A DNA stretch of 64,000 bases from J089 sp964535735 (GTDB lineage: Bacteria > Fidelibacterota > Marinisomatia > Marinisomatales > J089), in NCBI GenBank assembly GCA_964535735.1, contig CAZHTM010000003.1:29387-93386 (forward strand), given 5' to 3'. Shown piece by piece: positions 25,859 to 33,585 of this stretch. The first letter of the stretch is position 1, and each line of letters opens with the position of its first letter. The notes beneath the pieces are model-generated. The model was not told the origin of the DNA and searched no databases. It saw only the letters and a list, made by a program, of their open reading frames with translations. The position numbers and the translations under genes are program-made.

Positions 25859-26398
25859 TTAATTCTTTAATATAAATTGCTTTAAATGATCCAACTGCTT
25901 GGACAGCGATGCATCCAGATAGACATTCCCAAGCCGCAGTTTGATGCCTCCCAAAAGACTGGGGTCCACAATTCGGGTAGCGTCCAGTGTTTTCCCCGTG
26001 GAAGCCTCCAGCCGCTGAATGATGGACTCGGCCTGTTCATCCGTGAGCGGTTCGGCGGAGTAAATCATCAAGGGGATCTGATTCAGGGCAGCAACCTGGA
26101 ATCGGGAATATTGATGAGCCACATCCGGTAATAACAGGGTATCCCGATCCTCCACCAACAGGACAAGAAATTCCAAAACAATGGGGTGAACGGCTTTGGA
26201 CAACACATCCCGGAGGATACCAAATTTCTCACTTACCGGAATCCGGCGTGTGTGGAAAAACACCTTAAAGGCCGGTACTTTCCGAAGCAGCCCTGCTACA
26301 TCCTGCAGAGAGGATCCAACCGCTGGCACTGCGTCGTTTTTAATCGCAACGTTCAGCAGCGCCCGGGCGTAGGATTTGATTTTTTTATCAGGCCTCAT
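25859..26398 (-). CDS. atpH: F1Fo ATP synthase subunit delta
   Basis: Peripheral-stalk subunit joining b to the F1 head. 179 residues: N-terminal helical domain (KSYARALLNVAIKNDAVP) and the C-terminal signature IVDPSLLGGIKLRLGNVYLDASLSKQLDHLK. It overlaps the end of atpF by 11 bases. Confidence 0.95.
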   Translation of the reverse strand: MRPDKKIKSYARALLNVAIKNDAVPAVGSSLQDVAGLLRKVPAFKVFFHTRRIPVSEKFGILRDVLSKAVHPIVLEFLVLLVEDRDTLLLPDVAHQYSRFQVAALNQIPLMIYSAEPLTDEQAESIIQRLEASTGKTLDATRIVDPSLLGGIKLRLGNVYLDASLSKQLDHLKQFILKN

Positions 26399-26894
26399 GC
26401 TTGGTCGTCAATTGTTGAATGGATTGCTCAATCAGCGCCTGATTTTCCTGGGCTGATAAGTTTTTCTGGATCAATTTGCCGGCAATTTGAATCGAAAGGT
26501 CCACCACTTCCGCCTTAATCTCCGCCAATGCCCGATCTTTCGCAGCGTTAATCTGCGCTTCAGCATCTTGGCGGATCTGACGGGCTTTTTCTTCAGCCTG
26601 TCTCAGGAGGTCCGCTCTCATTCGATCAGCGGTCTCCTTACCTTTTTTGACGATGTCTTGGGCTTCTCCCCGAGCCTTTGCCAGCATTTGTTCTGATTCT
26701 TCCTGAATCCGTTCCAAATCGGACCGAGCCTTTTCAGCATTGGCCAGTGATTCACGAATCAGGGCTTCCCGTTTGTCCAACATGGCCAACAGCGGTTTCC
26801 ACGCAAATTTGGCCAACAAGAACAGGAGAACCAGAAACGTTATGATGGTCCAGATGAACAACCCTGGATCGGGTTGAACAAGAGGATTATCCAT
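26388..26894 (-). CDS. atpF: F1Fo ATP synthase subunit b
   Basis: Peripheral-stalk subunit. 168 residues: one N-terminal membrane helix (PGLFIWTIITFLVLLFLLAKF) followed by WKPLLAMLDKREALI and a long charged coiled coil. GGAG precedes ATG 26894. Confidence 0.95.
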   Translation of the reverse strand: MDNPLVQPDPGLFIWTIITFLVLLFLLAKFAWKPLLAMLDKREALIRESLANAEKARSDLERIQEESEQMLAKARGEAQDIVKKGKETADRMRADLLRQAEEKARQIRQDAEAQINAAKDRALAEIKAEVVDLSIQIAGKLIQKNLSAQENQALIEQSIQQLTTKHEA

Positions 26895-26933
26895 GGATTA
26901 CTCCATTAATGTTAGTAAGAAGTGTTGAGTGTC

Positions 26934-27158
26934 CTATTTCATCAACACGATTAAGAGGGCAAATACTTCACCCAGAATGGCAACACCTTCCAGCAGGAAC
27001 AACGGCAGGTTGACTGCGCCAGTGATTTTATCCGCCGCTTCGGGTTGACGGGCAATGCCTTCACCAGCCGCCGCTGCCAATTTACCAATGCCCAGCCCCG
27101 CGCCAATTACACACAGACCCAGACCTAATGCCGCACCAAAATAATGCAGGTTTTCCAT
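26934..27158 (-). CDS. atpE: F1Fo ATP synthase subunit c
   Basis: Forms the rotor ring of Fo. 74 residues in two membrane helices joined by the polar loop GIARQPEAADK. The expected ion-binding carboxylate is E57 in FLLEGVA. Helix 1 has GAGLGIG where sodium-type rings have a glutamine after GxGxG, and E57 is followed by G rather than S, so proton coupling is more likely; this is inference. A second glutamate, E64, lies seven residues (two helical turns) later in the same helix, which is unusual. A strong GGAGG site precedes ATG. The 115 bases between atpB and atpE hold no gene. Confidence 0.96.
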   Translation of the reverse strand: MENLHYFGAALGLGLCVIGAGLGIGKLAAAAGEGIARQPEAADKITGAVNLPLFLLEGVAILGEVFALLIVLMK

Positions 27159-27273
27159 TTACGTAACCTCCATGGTTTTTACTTGGTTAGTGAATTGAGA
27201 TGTCGTGTTCCGATACGGAAGGAGCGCCGTTGGTACAGCGTCCACCGGTTCGGAAGTTGAGGTTGAAAAACGA

Positions 27274-28197
27274 TTAATGATGTACATTGATCGCCATTCC
27301 AATAAATACAGCGGACAAGAGGGTAAACACATAGGCTTGCACCAGGACAACAATAATCTCCAGGGCGGAGATGCCCACTGCCAGCGGAACTGAAATGAAC
27401 GCACCCACTCCAATTCCAGCCAAAGCACTATGGAATAGTCCGGAAAAGATAAATACAAACGACAGGATCACCAGAATGGCGACATGACCGCCGGTCATAT
27501 TGGCCGCAAGTCGCATGGTCAATGCGAATGGTTTAACGAACATTCCGATAATATCAATCGGAATCAAAATGATGTAGACCCACCAGGGCAATCCGTGGGG
27601 GACTAAATTTTTCCAATGGTTAATAAATCCGTGTGCCCGGGACCCGGCGATAATAATGGAAAAGAAAGTAATAATCGCCAGTGCCGCCGTGACATTGAAA
27701 TTCCCCGTGGCCGTGGTTCCGCCGTGAATAATCAGATTAATAAAGGAGGTATGTTCCGTCTTGAAAATAAATCGATCCAGGGCGCCAATTACGTCAAATA
27801 AGGGAATCAGCCCAATGGCGTTACAGGACACAATAAAAAAGAAAAACGTAAGGATGAGGGGTGTCCAGGTATTGACGAACTTGGGTCCCACGTTGGGCAG
27901 GACGATTGAATCCCGGATGTATTGGACTACCGCTTCAATGGCGTTGGCAAATCCGGTGGGTACCAGATCTCCTTTCCGAACGGCCCGCCGGACGGCCCAG
28001 GTAACGGCAATAAATACAATCAAGGCCACTAACCAGATCATGAATACATGTTTGGTAATGGAAAAATCGATGCCGAATATTGTGGGCAAATGGACAATGG
28101 CATGGTCATGCGTCGTGTTGGACACGTGACCGATTATCACTTCGCCGGCATTAAATCCTTCGGAGGCGTGCTCTTGTTCAGGTATGATCATGGACAT
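27274..28197 (-). CDS. atpB: F1Fo ATP synthase subunit a
   Basis: Membrane subunit forming the ion half-channels. 307 residues with several membrane helices; the essential arginine is in FALTMRLAANMTGGH, and the last helices hold ALEIIVVLVQAYVFTLL. A histidine-rich N-terminal stretch (SNTTHDHAIVHLP) precedes the first helix, as in Bacteroidetes-like a subunits. Start at ATG 28197; an ATG 6 bases later is also possible. Confidence 0.95.
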   Translation of the reverse strand: MSMIIPEQEHASEGFNAGEVIIGHVSNTTHDHAIVHLPTIFGIDFSITKHVFMIWLVALIVFIAVTWAVRRAVRKGDLVPTGFANAIEAVVQYIRDSIVLPNVGPKFVNTWTPLILTFFFFIVSCNAIGLIPLFDVIGALDRFIFKTEHTSFINLIIHGGTTATGNFNVTAALAIITFFSIIIAGSRAHGFINHWKNLVPHGLPWWVYIILIPIDIIGMFVKPFALTMRLAANMTGGHVAILVILSFVFIFSGLFHSALAGIGVGAFISVPLAVGISALEIIVVLVQAYVFTLLSAVFIGMAINVHH

Positions 28198-28207
28198 TAA
28201 TTATGCG

Positions 28208-28570
28208 TTAATGGGCTTTAAATTTGGCGCGAAAATACAACGCCTCCACCATATGAAGAAGAATAAAAAAACCGGAAAAACTAAAAACAAAAATCATGGC
28301 ATCCAGGGAGGTCGTGGTTAGAACAACGACCACATATAGGGCATAAAAAATCATCTTCCCCGCAAAGGATTTTATCATCATGTTGGTCAATTTTTCAGGA
28401 GAGCGGTTAAAGGTCCGCACCACCAATTCGACGGTAATGACACCCATGAGCAACGGACCCGCCATCCCCCAAAATCCAGGCATCACAAATCCGGGACCCA
28501 GGATGGCCGATAACAAGCCCCAAAGCCCAACACTACCCATCAAGATCCAAATCGAAAATCGTCCTTTCAT
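28208..28570 (-). CDS. AtpI-like membrane protein
   Basis: 120 residues with four predicted membrane helices. Position directly before atpB, and the pattern of two hairpins (GPLLMGVITVELVVRTF, then GKMIFYALYVVVVLTTT), fit the AtpI family, which helps c-ring assembly or ion supply in other bacteria. Sequence identity with known AtpI is not obvious to me, so the call rests partly on context. Confidence 0.6.
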   Translation of the reverse strand: MKGRFSIWILMGSVGLWGLLSAILGPGFVMPGFWGMAGPLLMGVITVELVVRTFNRSPEKLTNMMIKSFAGKMIFYALYVVVVLTTTSLDAMIFVFSFSGFFILLHMVEALYFRAKFKAH

Positions 28571-28635
28571 ACACCATTAACTCCACGGCTGGATTGGCAG
28601 TACAATCCCTGTTATTAATCGTTCAAATCGCACTT

Positions 28636-28878
28636 TCATTTTTTTTTAAACACAACTTTGGCGATTTCATACATGCCCACCACCAGCCCCAGGCCCATTC
28701 CAATTAACACAAACACCGGGGACGTGTGAAAATGTTTATCCGCAAAGAATCCCAGCCCGCCCAGGAGCAACAACGCCGCGATCAAGGAATATGACGCGCC
28801 GGCCGCGGGACCCATTTCCTGCATCAATTTTTGAAGATAGCGGAAAGAATCTGCCATCGTGTTTGAAGGTTTGGTCAT
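28636..28878 (-). CDS. AtpZ/AtpI-type small membrane protein
   Basis: 80 residues from ATG 28878 (MTKPSNTMADSF), whose ATG overlaps the bactofilin stop (ATGA). Two membrane helices: ASYSLIAALLLLGGLGFFAD and PVFVLIGMGLGLVVGMYEIAKVV. This glycine-rich hairpin with a D at the end of helix 1 is typical of AtpZ proteins encoded upstream of atp operons and linked to Mg2+/Ca2+ transport or c-ring assembly. Confidence 0.7.
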   Translation of the reverse strand: MTKPSNTMADSFRYLQKLMQEMGPAAGASYSLIAALLLLGGLGFFADKHFHTSPVFVLIGMGLGLVVGMYEIAKVVFKKK

Positions 28879-29237
28879 GGTTGCGGCGCATCTTCCGATT
28901 CCGCCAGGCGGCACTGACCCGTGAACCGCGCCCCTTCTTCAATCAGTAAATGTTGGTAGGTCAAGTCTCCATTGAGGTAGCTCTGCCCTCCTAATACCGC
29001 GCGGGACTGGACCACGATATTCCCATGGACCTGACCATGAAGCTGGATGTCGCTGCTGGCGATGTTGCCCCGGACCACGCCGGTTTTGGCTACCCGAACC
29101 GGACCGGCCGTCTGAATATTCCCTTCCACCGTGCCGTAGATGATCAATCCCCCTTCCAGGGTTAAATCGCCCACCAGGGTCGCGTCAGCGCCAATGACGG
29201 TATGCACATTCTGAAAATCCAGTTTACTCGTTTTCAT
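28875..29237 (-). CDS. Bactofilin (polymer-forming cytoskeletal protein)
   Basis: 120 residues from ATG 29237, beginning MKTSKLDFQNVHTVIGADA; this start overlaps the M23 gene by 14 bases, and earlier in-frame starts lie inside that gene. The central right-handed beta-helix shows the bactofilin repeat: LVGDLTLEGGLIIYGTVEGN, then VRGNIASSDIQLHGQVHGN, then YLNGDLTYQHLLIEEGARFTG. Bactofilins polymerise without nucleotide and position cell-wall enzymes. The neighbouring M23 peptidase is a known kind of partner. Confidence 0.95.
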   Translation of the reverse strand: MKTSKLDFQNVHTVIGADATLVGDLTLEGGLIIYGTVEGNIQTAGPVRVAKTGVVRGNIASSDIQLHGQVHGNIVVQSRAVLGGQSYLNGDLTYQHLLIEEGARFTGQCRLAESEDAPQP

Positions 29238-30030
29238 GACCACTAATATCCTTTGGTTTGTATTCCGGGAAATAGATGAAGGGATCCAACGATTGTCCAT
29301 CTTTCCAGACTTCGAAGTGGAGGTGGGGTCCGGACGAAATCCCCGAATTCCCTGCCAGGCCGATTACCTCTCCCCGGTGGACAAATTCCCGGTTGGACAC
29401 CAGACTCCTCAAAAAATGACCATACAGGGTAAAATACCCATTCCCGTGAAATAAAATCACCATATTGCCCAGATCATAGGTCCAACCGGAAAACACCACA
29501 TATCCGCTGGCGGAGGCCACCACCGGGTCTCCTATTTTTACGGTGATGTCAATGCCCTTGTGGTTTTTCACCGGGTCCTGAATTGAGGTGTGTAATCGTT
29601 GCGTTACATAACCCATGATGGGGGGCACTGAAGGAATATTCTCCACATAGGAGACATGAACCGGTTTTTCAATCACCGTTCCCGGGATAGGCAAACGGCC
29701 AGTCGTGTCGTTTTCCTCGGCCCTCTTGTCAAACTGCAAATCCGGTCCCAGTGTTTTCCGGATTTGCTGATCCATCTGTTGAATCCGCTCCAAATCCTGC
29801 ATCAAATTCAACACCGAGACGCGTTCCCGGGCCAGTTTATCATACCGGGTTTTCAGGGAATCGTATTCCACAATCTGGGGTGTGAAATAAATGGCCGCAC
29901 CAAATATGGACATCACCAACAGCACAATCAGGATTAGGGAAACTTTCAGAGTCCGACGACTGACCTGGAATTGTTTATTTTCGTCTCCCGTATCGGGGAT
30001 GACTAAAAATGTGTAACGCTTTGGTTTCAT
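29224..30030 (-). CDS. M23 (LytM-type) murein endopeptidase or activator, membrane anchored
   Basis: 268 residues: cytoplasmic N-terminus, one membrane helix (LKVSLILIVLLVMSIFGAAIYF), a coiled coil (SLKTRYDKLARERVSVLNLM) and a C-terminal LytM domain. Zinc ligands are in NHKGIDI (HxxxD) and GPHLHFEV (HxH), so the domain should be catalytically competent. Acts on peptidoglycan in the periplasm. M23-bactofilin gene pairs are common and shape cells in several bacteria. Confidence 0.94.
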   Translation of the reverse strand: MKPKRYTFLVIPDTGDENKQFQVSRRTLKVSLILIVLLVMSIFGAAIYFTPQIVEYDSLKTRYDKLARERVSVLNLMQDLERIQQMDQQIRKTLGPDLQFDKRAEENDTTGRLPIPGTVIEKPVHVSYVENIPSVPPIMGYVTQRLHTSIQDPVKNHKGIDITVKIGDPVVASASGYVVFSGWTYDLGNMVILFHGNGYFTLYGHFLRSLVSNREFVHRGEVIGLAGNSGISSGPHLHFEVWKDGQSLDPFIYFPEYKPKDISGHENE

Positions 30031-30046
30031 GATTAAGGGACGAAAC

Positions 30047-30910
30047 TCAGGCGTCCAATGATCGGAATAATTCTATCAGGCGTTCCAGGTCTTCATCCGA
30101 AAAATAGGAAATTTCAATCACGCCGCCCTTTTTTCCCGGTTTCAGTTTAACTTTGGTTCCCAGGTAGGTGATGAGGTCATTTTCCACCGCCTTAAGAGCC
30201 GGATTCGCAGGGGCTTTTGCCTTGGGCTTTTTGGATCGGGCAGCTTGCCAGTCCCGGGCCAGTTGTTCCGCTTTTCGCACGCTTAAATCCTGGGTCCGTA
30301 TCAGCTCCCACAGCTTTTCCATGGCGCGGGGGGTTTTCACCATGAGGATCGCCCGGCCATGTCCCGCCGTGATTTCTCCCGTTTTCAGACTGGCTCTGAT
30401 TTTCGGAGGAAGATTTAAAAGCCGCAGAGCGTTGGTGACGGACACCCGGCTTTTCCCCACGGCCTTGGCAATTTTTTCCTGGGATAGATCAAACTTACTG
30501 TGAAGCACAGCGTAGCCTTCCGCCTCTTCCACCGGATTCAAATCTTCCCGCTGAATATTTTCTATCAGGGCCATTTCCATGAGGTCCGCTTCACCCGCCA
30601 CTTCCACCACATAAGCGGGAATGTCCGTCAGTCCCGCCATACGGGCGGCGCGACAACGGCGTTCCCCGGCAATTAGAATGAACCGGGAATCCAGAGCTTG
30701 CACGGTTACCGGCGTTAAGATGCCCTTTTCACGGATTGAAGCGGACAATTCTTCAATTCCGGTTTCATCAAAATTCTTCCGCGGCTGAAAAGGATTGGAA
30801 TCAATCAATTTCAGGGGCAGCTTCACCACGCCCGGTTTGGCACCGGCGCCACTATCCTCCTGGGGACGTATCAGGGCTTCCAGCCCACGACCTAATCGAT
30901 TAGCCGACAC
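30047..30910 (-). CDS. parB: Chromosome partitioning protein ParB
   Basis: CTPase clamp that loads at parS. 287 residues: N-terminal NRLGRGLEALI, CTP/ParA-box region with AGERRCRAARMAGL, NIQREDLNPVEEAEGY, helix-turn-helix region (LSQEKIAKAVGKSRVSVTNALRLL) and a C-terminal dimer domain. Start GTG 30910 is preceded by GGAGGAAA and overlaps parA by 11 bases. Confidence 0.96.
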   Translation of the reverse strand: MSANRLGRGLEALIRPQEDSGAGAKPGVVKLPLKLIDSNPFQPRKNFDETGIEELSASIREKGILTPVTVQALDSRFILIAGERRCRAARMAGLTDIPAYVVEVAGEADLMEMALIENIQREDLNPVEEAEGYAVLHSKFDLSQEKIAKAVGKSRVSVTNALRLLNLPPKIRASLKTGEITAGHGRAILMVKTPRAMEKLWELIRTQDLSVRKAEQLARDWQAARSKKPKAKAPANPALKAVENDLITYLGTKVKLKPGKKGGVIEISYFSDEDLERLIELFRSLDA

Positions 30911-31664
30911 GAGTTAATATTTCCTCCGCTAATTCCAAGTAATTACGAGCACCGGTGGAGTTGGCATCATACAGCAAGGCTGGCTTCCCAAAACTGGGCG
31001 CTTCTCCAAGCCGGACATTCCGGTGAATGACTGTTTTAAATAAAGTGTCTGAAAAATAACTTCGGACCTCTTCGGCTACTTCTTTGGACAAATTCAATCG
31101 ACCATCATACATGGTCAATAATACGCCGGCAATGGTTAATTTGGGATTGATATGTTTTTGCACCAGCCGGATCGTGTTTAGCAACTGCCCCAACCCTTCC
31201 AGGGCGTAATATTCGCATTGTATGGGGATGATCAGGCCATCCGAGGCCGCCAGGGCATTAATGGTGAGCAGACCTAAGGACGGGGGGCAGTCGATAAAAA
31301 TATACTCATATTTGGACAACACCGCTTCCAGATGATTTTGCAATTGATATTCCCGCGCCATGACGCTCACCAACTCAATTTCGGCGCCCACCAAATCATT
31401 AGTCGATGGAAGAATATCCAGGTTTTCCAGTTCCGTACTCTGAATCGCATCTTCCAGGGACGAACGCTGCGTGAGAACCTCATAAATATTGGTCCCGTTA
31501 GATTCAAATAAATTGGATACGCCGGTGGTGGCGTTGGACTGGGGGTCGAGATCAATGAGGAGTGTTTTGACTTCTGAAACCGCCATGCTTACGGCGATAT
31601 TGACCGCGCTGGTGGTTTTGCCGACCCCTCCTTTTTGATTGGTTATGGAAATAATATGTGCCAT
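30900..31664 (-). CDS. parA: Chromosome partitioning ATPase ParA (Soj)
   Basis: Walker-type DNA-binding ATPase that, with ParB, segregates replication origins. 254 residues: deviant Walker A KGGVGKTTSAVN, LIDLDPQSNATTG, and FIDCPPSLGLLT. First gene of the 14-gene minus-strand run reaching atpC. The chromosomal ParA pattern, not a plasmid one, fits the core genes around it. Confidence 0.96.
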   Translation of the reverse strand: MAHIISITNQKGGVGKTTSAVNIAVSMAVSEVKTLLIDLDPQSNATTGVSNLFESNGTNIYEVLTQRSSLEDAIQSTELENLDILPSTNDLVGAEIELVSVMAREYQLQNHLEAVLSKYEYIFIDCPPSLGLLTINALAASDGLIIPIQCEYYALEGLGQLLNTIRLVQKHINPKLTIAGVLLTMYDGRLNLSKEVAEEVRSYFSDTLFKTVIHRNVRLGEAPSFGKPALLYDANSTGARNYLELAEEILTRVG

Positions 31665-31892
31665 CTAAATGTGTATGGATTGAATTGCGGGGTCGAATTT
31701 AGGTGCGATCCTACGGGCAAACAAGCAACCAGCTTTGGGTGGGGATGAATTGAATTTCATTACAGATGAAGCCTCCATGATTTCACCAATAGGGTTTTTA
31801 AACCTATCACTTAACCCAGGCCCTATGTGCCTTCCCCGATTATTTTTGTGTGGGAGGGGGGGCGACGTTGTTTCGCGGAAAAAAGGAAAGAC
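31665..31892. other. Divergent intergenic region of parA
   Basis: Gene-free stretch between parA (-) and the cupin gene (+). It should hold the parA promoter, but I see no clear -35/-10 pair. A degenerate parS-like 16-mer lies at 31869-31884 (12 of 16 positions equal to the TGTTTCACGTGAAACA consensus). Confidence 0.4.
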
Positions 31893-31900
31893 CAGGATTT

Positions 31901-32006
31901 CGCAAGGTCTCCAGACCGTGCGGAAATATGAGAATGAAATTATAGTTCAGTCATCGTTCCTTATCCGGGGAGAAATTCTTTTCGCAGGATCCGGAGATCC
32001 TGCGAA
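31901..32006 (+). repeat. Pair of REP-like hairpins upstream of the cupin gene
   Basis: Hairpin 1 (31901-31922) has stem CGCA..GGTC / GACC..TGCG with loop TCCA. Hairpin 2 (31981-32006) is a perfect 11-bp stem TTCGCAGGATC / GATCCTGCGAA with loop CGGA. Both share the outer frame TTTCGCA...TGCG, and their inner cores (TCTCC versus GGAGA) run in opposite sense, as in the RAYT-linked palindromes at 18.7-19.7 kb, but the sequences are of a different class. No T tract follows, so they are not ordinary terminators. Confidence 0.65.
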
Positions 32007-32009
32007 ATC

Positions 32010-32369
32010 ATGTGGGGACAGAACCGGATTCGGATATCCCGGGTGATCGCCGCTTCTCCCGTCACCAGTCATTCAGTTCATTTGACGACCACCTTCGTTG
32101 AAATTGAACCGGGCGGCAAACAACGAGTGCATCACCATGAACCGGAACAGGTGTATTACATCATAGCGGGCACCGGTAAAATGACCGTCGGGGATGAGCA
32201 AGAAATTGTTCAGAGTGAAGATTGTATTTTTATTCCGTTCCAAGAGCCCCATGGATTGGAAAATATCGGGGACGTACCGTTGAAATATTTCAGCGCGGCG
32301 TCCCCCTCTTTTACAGAAGAAGAATTGATTAAGTTTTGGCCCCTGAACAGCGAATCGAACCGTAAGTAG
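32010..32369 (+). CDS. Cupin-domain protein
   Basis: 119 residues forming a single conserved barrel. Motif 1 is GKQRVHHHEPEQVYYIIAGTG and motif 2 is FIPFQEPHGLENIG; the histidines and glutamate would bind a metal. Small cupins of this kind often act on sugars or as dioxygenase-like enzymes, but the substrate cannot be told. ATG 32010 lies only 3 bases after a perfect hairpin (31981-32006) that includes the only purine-rich stretch (GGAG) that could serve as ribosome-binding site. Confidence 0.8.
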   Translation: MWGQNRIRISRVIAASPVTSHSVHLTTTFVEIEPGGKQRVHHHEPEQVYYIIAGTGKMTVGDEQEIVQSEDCIFIPFQEPHGLENIGDVPLKYFSAASPSFTEEELIKFWPLNSESNRK

Positions 32370-32506
32370 TCGGCGGCCGATCCCTCCTATCCTCTTCCCT
32401 GCCGTACATCTCTTATCCCCGTCCCTACCTTTGTTTTCCCCGAAGGAGTGGATTAAATTTTTTCTCTTTTCCATGACGATTTAACACCATTACACAGGAC
32501 GGACCC

Positions 32507-33532
32507 ATGAAATCCCTGGTTAAAAAATATCCTGAAAAAGGGGTCTGGATGGTCGACTCTCCGGAACCGGACGTCGGCACCAATGACGTATTAATTCAAA
32601 TTCACAAAACGGCGATCTGCGGAACCGATCTTCACATTTATGAATGGGATCCCTGGGCGCAACGGACCATAAAAACACCCATGATCTTTGGTCATGAATT
32701 CGCGGGAGTGGTGGTGGATATGGGTCCCGGCGTCACCCATTTTAAAATCGGGGACCGGGTATCGGGAGAAGGGCACATCACCTGTGGTTATTGCCGAAAT
32801 TGCCGCGCCGGTAAGCGCCATCTTTGCCACCAGGCTCAGGGCATCGGGGTGAACCGCAACGGCGCCTTCGCGGAATATCTGGTCATGCCCGAACGAAATG
32901 TCTGGCCCATCCACGATGATATTTCCATGGAATCGGCCTCCTATTTTGATCCTTTCGGCAACGCCACCCACTGTGCCCTGTCCTTTGACATGGTGGGCGA
33001 GGATGTCCTGATCACCGGAGCCGGCCCCATTGGGATTATGGCGGTGGCTATCTGCCGATTCGCGGGAGCCCGCCATGTGGTCATCACCGATGTGAACGAT
33101 TACCGACTGGACTTGGCCAAAAAAATGGGCGCCAGCCTGGCAGTGAATGTGAATCAAACCTCCATTCAGGACACCATTTCCCAACTGGGCATGTCCAACG
33201 GGTTTGATATTGGTCTGGAAATGTCCGGCAACCCCCAGGCTTTCCGGGATATGTTAAGCGCCATGTATCATGGCGGGCGCATCGCCCTGCTGGGACTTTT
33301 GCCCAATGACACCAGCATTAACTGGGATGATATCATTTTCAAAGGACTGCATGTGAAAGGGATTTACGGTCGGGAAATGTTCGAAACCTGGTATAAAATG
33401 ACCCAGATGCTCCGGAGCGGTTTGGATATCTCCGGGGTAGTGACCCACCGCATTCCCATTGATGATTACCAGACCGGGTTTGACATCATGGAATCGGGGC
33501 AGTGCGGAAAAGTAATTCTGGAATGGGTATGA
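32507..33532 (+). CDS. tdh: L-threonine 3-dehydrogenase
   Basis: Zinc alcohol-dehydrogenase-family enzyme oxidising L-threonine with NAD to 2-amino-3-oxobutyrate. 341 residues. Catalytic zinc site: C38 in ICGTDLHIYEWD and GHE near 62-64; structural zinc cysteines in CGYCRNCRAGKRHLC near 93-107; NAD-binding GAGPIGIMA. ICGTDxHIYxWD is typical of Tdh. kbl follows after about 50 bases, completing the threonine-to-glycine path. Confidence 0.96.
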   Translation: MKSLVKKYPEKGVWMVDSPEPDVGTNDVLIQIHKTAICGTDLHIYEWDPWAQRTIKTPMIFGHEFAGVVVDMGPGVTHFKIGDRVSGEGHITCGYCRNCRAGKRHLCHQAQGIGVNRNGAFAEYLVMPERNVWPIHDDISMESASYFDPFGNATHCALSFDMVGEDVLITGAGPIGIMAVAICRFAGARHVVITDVNDYRLDLAKKMGASLAVNVNQTSIQDTISQLGMSNGFDIGLEMSGNPQAFRDMLSAMYHGGRIALLGLLPNDTSINWDDIIFKGLHVKGIYGREMFETWYKMTQMLRSGLDISGVVTHRIPIDDYQTGFDIMESGQCGKVILEWV

Positions 33533-33585
33533 CTGAATACTTTTTTGAAATAATCAGCTATGAATAATTATTGGGGAAGGATATT

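Noticed and set aside
27159..27458. 99-codon minus-strand frame between atpE and atpB
   Set aside because: Most of it lies inside atpB in another frame, and its content (MYLSFPDYSIVLWLELEW...) has no family likeness.
31735..32046. 103-codon frame upstream of the cupin gene
   Set aside because: Covers the REP-like hairpins, overlaps the cupin start, and has no recognisable motif or ribosome-binding site.
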